NCBI GenBank assembly: GCA_031841125.1
Contig: CM063109.1
Coordinates: 69,384,914 to 69,448,913 of the forward strand
DNA: 64,000 nucleotides
DNA from: Acanthococcus lagerstroemiae
Taxonomy: Eukaryota; Arthropoda; Insecta; Hemiptera; Eriococcidae
Direction: 5' to 3'
In this document: piece by piece, positions 56,917-64,000 of the stretch
How the letters are laid out: every line of letters starts with the position of its first letter
Numbering within the stretch: the first letter of the stretch is position 1
Position numbers and translations under genes: made by a program
The notes under the pieces: model-generated
Told to the model about the DNA's origin: nothing
Database searches by the model: none
What the model saw: the letters and a program-made list of their open reading frames with translations, nothing else

Positions 56917-57085
56917 GATGTTGGAGTTCACGTCGAGAGGAACAAAAAACTTCGTATACACGTATGGCATATTCTTAAAATTAAAGAAGTTGTAAGGTTC
57001 GGAAGAAGGAGAAAAGTGATTTTTCTTCAAGAACTTGATTCAAAATTCTTATTTAGAACATTTTCCGAATTCGGCAATAGATAAA
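56917..57085 (+). pseudogene. Coding-like remnant, VWHILKI family, copy 2
   Basis: Reads GVHVERNKKLRIHVWHILKI then KEVV, diverging afterwards. Aligns with 30384-30621. Function and origin unknown. Confidence 0.4.
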
Positions 57086-57119
57086 ACAGCAAATTAAATA
57101 CATCAAAAACTTACATGGT

Positions 57120-57550
57120 GTCTGAGGAGCTACAGGAATTTGAAAATCTGTGTCATCAAATTTAAACGAAAATCTAAATCATTTGGAATTTAGACTAATA
57201 ACTCCTTCAAGACTGAAGACAGGCAACCAATAATGTTTATCTGTTTTTGAAGTACCATACATTGCCAATCGTGAAAGATGCAACAGCTCCCTCTATTCCA
57301 TGACATTTCACTTCAATATTTGAGAATTTTGACGAAATTTTGTTATTTTAAAACCGAGTTTTGTATATGACAACTTCGAGTACAGCATATTCCGCGCAGA
57401 AGCCGCGGACAGTACCTGGAAAATAATACTACTAGTTACCTGTCTTCAGTCTTGAAGGGGCTATCAAAATTTTTAATTCAGGTGATTTAAATTTTCATTC
57501 AAATTTTAAGACGTAAACGTTCAAACTCTTGTAGCCCCTTCAATATTAAG
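57120..57550. mobile_element. Long foldback element, about 115 bp arms
   Basis: The left arm 57120-57235 (GGAGCTACAGGAATTTGA, then CCTTCAAGACTGAAGACAGG) reappears reverse-complemented at about 57435-57550 (CCTGTCTTCAGTCTTGAAGG, then CAAACTCTTGTAGCCCCTTC). The spacer is about 200 bp. Arms are diverged, so it is old. A further related block, CCTTGTAGGCCCTTCAGTTT, is at about 57680. Confidence 0.7.
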
Positions 57551-58245
57551 GCTAGACAATCACTACGTATATAAGTTTTTGTTACAGTTTCATTGTTCTA
57601 TCCATTGCCGCACTGTGGAAAGTTTCTGAAAGAGAAAATGCGCGATCAGATTTTCGAGAAAGGAAAATTCATGAGAGCCTTGTAGGCCCTTCAGTTTTGA
57701 GAATATGTTGTATGTGTAATGGGTGGCGTTGATTTTAGATTTCTCTCCCGATTTTCGCTTCTGTTATAAAAAGTGGAGTATACAATTATGTAGGTATAAA
57801 AATCTGGTAGCCAACATTTTTTTGAAAGAGAATGTGAATCCGGTTCACAAAGGGGTCAATTATAAAATGTAGGTTTCCTTATTAGAAACACTGCCATTTT
57901 ATTTTGAAATGTGTACATGTAGGTTTTTGGTTTAAAAAATGATAATCCGACTTTTAAAAAAATATATTTTTCAAAATAATACAAGGTCCGACAGGAAAAT
58001 GATGTTTTTCGCTGTGTTAGATAAATGTCACGTGATAACCTATTTCTATGATTTTCAGATCACTGAACTTATTTTTGAGATATCTCTGGACGCATCTTCG
58101 CCTTCAAAGAATTCACAGGGGTCAGCACTTAAATACTGAGATTAAAAACTTCTAATATATCGATTATTGTACGGTTTCTTGAATTGCCGAGTTTATTTCT
58201 AAGGCTATTTGGGCTATAATGTCACCCAGAAGGTTTCATAAAGGG
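57551..58245. other. No gene seen
   Basis: A TTTTCAG acceptor-like site at about 58060 precedes an open stretch (ITELIFEISLDAS), but it does not resemble filamin and was not called. Confidence 0.4.
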
Positions 58246-58249
58246 TTAC

Positions 58250-58610
58250 AATCTAAAATATTGGAATTTGATTATGTGGGCTCGAATTTTGTAGCTCCCT
58301 GTGGAGCTTTTTGAGTTATGATAATAGGTGAAATAACCCCAAAATGAACTCAGTGACTTGAAAACCCGCATGCTTAATACTACTGATACCCACTTATGCA
58401 GCTTTCAATAATTCACGTTGTAGTCCTCTGTGGAGAATTCTTTGTAAAAGTTACTGCTAAGATTATCTCAGAAATGAACTCTCGGTAACTTAAAATATTC
58501 TATAATTGATGTACTCTGGTAGCTACTAACCCCAATTTTTCGCGCTTACCCCCTGTGGATTCTTTGAGGACGAGGGCATGTCCAAGAAATCCTGAAGTAG
58601 GTTGAGCAAA
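58250..58610. repeat. Tandem array, about 125 bp unit (family shared with 36.1 kb)
   Basis: CCAAAATGAACTCAGTGACT (about 58340) and CAGAAATGAACTCTCGGTAA (about 58468) match the marker block of the 36.1-36.6 kb array, each followed by a CTTGAAAAC-like stretch. TAGCTCCCTGTGGAG and TAGTCCTCTGTGGAG also recur with the same spacing. Confidence 0.65.
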
Positions 58611-61600
58611 TCCAAAAACTAAGTAAATAGGTTACCATGTGACGTTTACTTGATTAACATTGAGTGATGTGCATAATTTCATCAGTAGACTCTCAACACA
58701 ACTCCATTTTCATTTTTCAGAAAAATTGATTACCGTGCTATTCATCAAAATACGCCACTTTTTATTGTGAGAACGAAAATCGGAGGGAAGGGGGAAGGGA
58801 ACACGAGTGTCACCTAATGTGTGTATAAAGATTTTATTATCGTGATCTTTTAAAACTAGTAGGTATACTTCGCATGTATTGAAAAGGAAATACATTTACA
58901 CGAATGACAGAATGGAAGGCTAGTAACCTCAATTTGTTCATCGGTCTTTTAACACGAAATTTTGATCATTCCGGTCATATTGACGCCTGTCTTTCTCTAA
59001 CCCATCGAACCGTGTTGTATTTCAAAAATTTGAAAACAAGCTTGAGTGCTTTGAGATACGTTTAAGTTTTTCTGGGTTCTTAAATTGGAAGATAACTATA
59101 ATGAGTTTACTCTGCTTACTAAGGACGTTGACGGGAGATCGATGAAACGTGGTCGTGTGATAATCTGACGACATTCTTAACTTCGAATCAAGTTTTACGA
59201 TACGGGTTGTAATTTACTCTAATTGAAATAAACGAAGCATCTGGGAGAATCCGCATTTTCGCAATTATATCAACTGTCTTGAATTATTTTTATTAAAAAG
59301 AAACAAAAAAAAAAAAAACGACTTCAGTTTCCTTATATTGCCAAATTCCCAATTATTTTTTTAAAAAAATGTTGGTCGCCGCAATATATCGAGGATTGAA
59401 AGGTTCACCAACGGTTCATGTTAATGACAGTGAAAACTTGTTTCCAAGGATGTTTCAGTTCATTTTAATTAATTTTGTTCCGAAGTGGGGCTCAACACTT
59501 TCTAATTTGGTTTTGTATACACTCGATACGCGAACGAAAATCACACGTGCTTTATTAACGCAGCGCTACACTACGATATTATGGTGATCAGAAGAAAGTT
59601 AATATTTTTCTTAATATTTTGGGTTATTAATCATAACATTAAAAGTGAAAAGATTTCAGTATTTTCGAAATGTCAGAGGTTAGCGATGCGAGTGTGCGAA
59701 TGGATTGCGGCGGTGATATTGAAATTTATTATAATAAATGCCGAATATTTTTCAAGAACAAGAGGAGAGAGGATATATGTAAAACTGGTGGTCATTCAAC
59801 TTCGTATTTTGAGGAAGCGAATTGGCATTAGATGATAGAGTCCACGGCGCGATACTTCCAAAGGAGAAACCGTGAAGGTAATCATTTCTACTTGTTACCT
59901 GGTGTATTTAATTATGTGTGATTACGCCCGCATTACTTTTTATTCTTTTTACCGTCATAAGCACTCGGTTAGGAACACTCGTGTTGTTATTTAACGAAAT
60001 GTAGAACCATTTCTTTCGTTTTCTGTTGAATAGGACGAACGAAATATGACTTCCCGTTCGTTCTTCGAAGTATGTAAAATTACTGAAATTTCTGGTGCTT
60101 CGTGTAGAGCGGAAAAAGACTAATGAATCATTTTTTTTTTTTAATGCTATGTGTTGATTTGAATTTTCTTGTATGATTGGACTGTATCGTGTCATATCAA
60201 TGTGCCTAGCAAAGGTCCAAAGTCCAATAATTTTAAAGAAAATAATGGAGCTGCAAGTGTACCAACATTTTACTCGGACCATCTGTGTCGTATCTGTACA
60301 TCCAAGATACGTGGTATATTTTTGAATTCCAGGTTTCGGGACTGGTGAACGGCCCCGTAATGCCCTATCATGAGTGAATCATTTTGCATATGTCCTCAAG
60401 TGGATCGATCTTATTTCGAGATTTAGGGAACAGGTTATCGGATAGCGTTGAAAATCGAATATATTTTACCTGGTGGCCATCATGCACAGTGGTAAAACAT
60501 TATTCGCTGGTCAGTTTTCGTGCTTAACTCAAAATTACTGAATAATCCACATTCGGTATCCGATGTTAAGTTGTGTTTTTTGAGTTTCAAGGAAACGTTA
60601 TTTGGTGTACCCGGTAAATAAAAGTGTTGATGTGTATCTGACTGTAATTATGATATTTCTGCAAGGAAAAGCGAGCTTATGGAAAAATAAAGAGGATTTT
60701 TTCCCTCTTTAATCACTATCAAATTTCAAACGAAGTACATATTATTGGACACTCGTGGGTGAACTGAAAACTGTCGTCGTGTGTATGTGCAATAGAGGTA
60801 TAAACAGAGAGCATGTACGTGTATACTACTCGTATATGTGGCTTTCAAATTCATGTAAATTTAATAAGAAACTGATCCTCAACTGGTATATTTGTTCGAA
60901 ATACACGGTGACCTGATTTTCTTCTCTCATAAGTTTCCATGTCGTAACAATAACAAAACCTCGTACTTTTCTATTTCTACTGGCTTGCTATAAACTGAGT
61001 ATGTGAACACCCAGCCGAAGATAGTGTTCACGTTCACTTATGGGTGATGTAGGAAGGCAAACAATAAAAATACCTATGTACATACTTATCAAAATCTGGG
61101 AGAGTTTACGTGAAAATCATTGTTATGGACCAAACACTGGGTAAGACAGACAGGGGTTCTCATTTTCCGAATTCTGGTGCTCTATGGTATATTTTTTTTG
61201 ATTGGCTTCCGAGAGGGAGTGAACCCAATACACTTAATTTCTTGAAGGTCAGGTTATTTTGGTCATTTTGAGCATATAACAATCTAGTAGCCAGCAATTT
61301 TTTTTATGGTCAGGAAATCTTTTTTCTATTCGGCAGTTTACCTTAACCCCCAGATATTTTTGTTCGCACTGGTCTTGCCTTGAGATTCTTACATTGACCA
61401 AATCACTATCATTGGAGAGAATTTGGTGGAATCAAGTCCCAAGTTGGCAAAACTAAAGTGCGAAGAAGACTTTTCTAAAAAGTGTTCATTAGTTGACAAA
61501 ATTGGATCCTCAGTTTGACAAATATGTGCTGCCCTTTATTCTTATTATTATTACTTAATTTTGTGGATTTCAGTGTTACGTTTTTTCCAGAGGTAAAATA

Positions 61601-62190
61601 AACATTTTGTTGGAAAAATTAGATCGTCTGCTAAATAAAGGTACTTCAGATTTTGTGTCTGATTGATCTATTATGCAAAGTGGCAGGCTTTTATGTCATT
61701 CAGATTCATTTTTTACAAGTTTATCGGGAAAATAAACTTATTTTTGTGTGACACTGTATAGAGTGTAGAGTCTGATCAAAATCGACCAGTCGAATGCACA
61801 AACCTCGTTTTAGAAAAAATGTCCGCAAAATGTATGTTTTATTTTTTATTTTTTCTTCCTTATGACTAATAATTCATTTCGGCTAAAAAAACTTGCTTCT
61901 TCAGTTCTCGAGTGGTGCTTCCTTGTCCTAAAATTTTTACAGTCGACAAAATTGACATTTAATTTAAAAAATTAGAACTGTCCCTGCTCCTTCCTTTAGT
62001 GTCTGGGACCAGTCAGAAATTCTCGATACTTGAAAGATATGAAATGCATATTGGTGCTGTAGTGATGAAGAAGAAAAAAATGGCTTTAGTATGTACCTAT
62101 GTCCTGCAGGACGATTGCGGCAGACTGCTTGACGGGTGAAGAATATCATTTCTGTAGGTCATAACGAAAATATTTACATTTATGGCTAAT
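58611..62190. other. No gene supported
   Basis: AT-rich. At 59393 the reading KGSPTVHVNDS would fit a filamin G-S-P continuation in phase with exon 19. The acceptor (TTGAAAG) has no pyrimidine tract and the rest is not filamin-like, so it was not called. Confidence 0.35.
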
Positions 62191-62204
62191 GTATGTGTAC
62201 CAGG

Positions 62205-62388
62205 GGTCTGGTCCCGGGTTAGAGCCTACGTAGCAACTCGCTACATTTCGACCTGGGTCAGTTTTCCAACAAGATGCGAAGAAGGCCAAGATAGCCCTAA
62301 CAGCCTCCCTGATATCTCTGAGGTAATTCTCGAAAGGGCGATTCCAGGGCTCGAGTTGAGAGTAAAAATTAGGGGGGGGGGAGTATAG
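62205..62388 (+). mobile_element. tRNA-derived SINE, copy 4 (lacks 5' end)
   Basis: Starts within the head at GTCTGGTCCCGGGTTAGAGC (altered B-box), then TACGTAGCAACTCGCTACAT, CCTAACAGCCTCC and CGAAAGGGCGATTCCAGGGC. Flanked by GTATGTGTACCAGG (62191-62204) and GTATGTACCAGG (62389-62400), a target duplication with a 2 bp indel. The intact duplication means this shorter form inserted as such. Confidence 0.8.
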
Positions 62389-62400
62389 GTATGTACCAGG

Positions 62401-64000
62401 ATAGGATAAGGGCGTGTATGGCCGGTATTGAGTGAAGAACACATCCTCATATTGTTGAATTTCCAGTCGTATGAGATTTCTTGGAGGTCTGTAGGTCCTA
62501 AATTAGCCGAGTTATATGGATTTTAAGTAAGAACAAAAATAATATTTGGAAAACGATATTTCAACGCTTTTGAGGAAGAAATTTTGAAAAATTGTGTTCT
62601 AAAAGTCGCTAAACTGGAGATTGGAAGATGGTATCCAATTTATTTGAAACTTCTTGTATTAAAACTGGTTGCGTTGCATGTTGCTCAATTTGAAAATTGA
62701 AGGGACAGTTTTTTCTGCTGAATATCCTGGAACATTCTCACACGTACTTTCTAACGTATTACTGCATTAGAATAGGTTAAGCTAACTAAAGAGGGGCATG
62801 TGGATTTTAATTTCAGTTTGATGGCCGTTAGAACTCCACAACGAGACTAAGCATGAAAGCTTTCCCATCAACTTCCAAAACAGTTTTGCACCTTTTACAA
62901 GTAGAAAAAAATTACAACTAAAATAGTTTTCCTAAATTAAATGGTAGCCCCCTCCCCCTTCCCCTCAAAAAGAAAACAGAAACCGTGTTTTCACTGAGAA
63001 AACGATAATGAAATATTGTGTATTATGCATGGATGATTATAGGCTGGAACCTCTGAATAATTCTTCTTTCTTCATGTACTTCTTTTTTTCTTTTTTTTTT
63101 AAATGTGTTGGAATTTAGGAAAGAGTACTTAAGAGTAAGTGGAGTTGGAAAGAGAGAGAGAGTATTTCGAAGTCACATGTTGAAGAGAGTACCTGTATTC
63201 TTTAGAGAGAACGCGTGGTAACCTTAAAGACTGGATGTTTGAGCACATCTGCCTCCAGCTAAGCATATACCGGGTGTTCTGGAGAAAATGATTAAGGTTC
63301 TCCGGTCAATATCATCGCTATGTGTAAAGGTCGTAAGTAGGTGCTCCTATTGTGCGAATCGTTGCCATTCTACTTTTGAAATTAGTTTGGCTTCGTCCCC
63401 AACAGATTCGAACCAGTGAAGACATGTCAGTGTGCCGTTCATTCGGAAGCTCGTTGTTTGTCCTTCTGCCCCACATGTCACTGATGTGTGCTCTGGTTTA
63501 CCATAAGGACCATCACGTTTCAGGTGGACGAAGTGGGTACCATACTAAGTAGAAAGTTATTACTGCATAAATGGCTTGGTGAACATTATTGTGTTTCTCT
63601 GTAGTCTACCTGTTATATCGTGTAAACATTCGGGTTATTAGTAAACATTTTTAGAGAGGAGAAACGCTCGTGAAGTGAATCACGATTTGGTGCTAGGGAG
63701 TTTACTCAGCATACGTGAATTACATTTTTATTTAACGTATCGAGTGTATTTCAATTTTCAATAATGTATACCTACTCGGAGAGTATTACAATCGAAAATA
63801 AAAAGGAAACCGGCTTAATATGACCTGAATCTAACGTGGTCATCTTGCGACGTTGCAAGTTCTCGCTTTTCTTCTAGTGTAAGAAATATTTTGGAATGTT
63901 GAAATAGTGCAACGTGTACTCCCTTTCGTAGCAGTACCTTTACCTACACGCCCAGTCACACTCTCTGCTCGGTGGAAGACGTCGCTCACCATTGAGCAAC
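62401..64000. other. No gene supported
   Basis: Acceptor-like sites occur (for example CCCCAACAG at about 63403 and TTTCAG at about 63523), but the sequences behind them close quickly or do not resemble filamin. (GA)n run at about 63151-63161. Confidence 0.4.

Noticed and set aside
59369..59587. Next jbug exon starting at KGSPTVHV
   Set aside because: The phase and G-S-P fit, but the acceptor has no pyrimidine tract, no good donor follows, and the remaining sequence is not filamin-like. A chance match of this kind is expected about once in 10 kb.
60333..60375. Terminal jbug exon after GAATTCCAG at 60333
   Set aside because: Good acceptor but only a few codons before a stop, and no filamin-like residues.
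1..64000. CRISPR arrays, operons, prophage or other bacterial features
   Set aside because: Spliced genes, SINEs and LINEs show nuclear eukaryotic DNA; the tandem repeats lack spacer structure.

Overview
The window is eukaryotic nuclear DNA, AT-rich and intron-rich, most likely from an insect. Zinc-finger protein on ecdysone puffs (Pep) and a jitterbug-type filamin with three calponin-homology (CH) domains both have their closest known relatives in arthropods. A hemipteran is possible, but nothing seen here settles the order. There is no bacterial, viral or operon-like organisation. Exons were joined by hand from GT-AG boundaries, codon phase and continuity of protein domains.

Layout. 1-3048: 3' flank of Pep, no gene seen, with a nested pair of inverted-repeat elements at 1.25-1.81 kb. 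3049-12963 (minus): a complete Pep gene, 12 coding exons, 675 residues. Its first coding intron carries a satellite array, a tRNA-derived SINE and a MITE. 12966-16245: the region between two divergently transcribed genes. 16246-53737 (plus): the jbug filamin gene, with 19 coding exons recognised (949 codons). It covers three CH domains, three filamin repeats, a Ser-rich linker and two more filamin repeats. The reading frame is still open at the last exon. 53738-64000: the next intron or 3' continuation, mostly repeats, plus a weak candidate two-exon ORF at 55.68-56.04 kb.

The two genes are not known to share a pathway: Pep is a chromatin/hnRNP-associated zinc-finger protein and jbug an actin cross-linker. 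They share only the 3.3 kb between their starts, which probably contains both promoters.

Most non-coding DNA is repeat-derived. I find a SINE family with four copies, two with long target duplications. There are several short palindromic elements, one with a clear target duplication, and a CAGGGTTGCC-ended element. An RTE-like LINE tail lies inside a Tigger/pogo-like element. Several old tandem arrays share consensus between distant introns. I found no exotic gene system. The best leads are a palindrome-bearing satellite, two recurring intronic tandem families, a GATC-dense patch, two diverged copies of an unknown coding-like segment, and the candidate nested gene.
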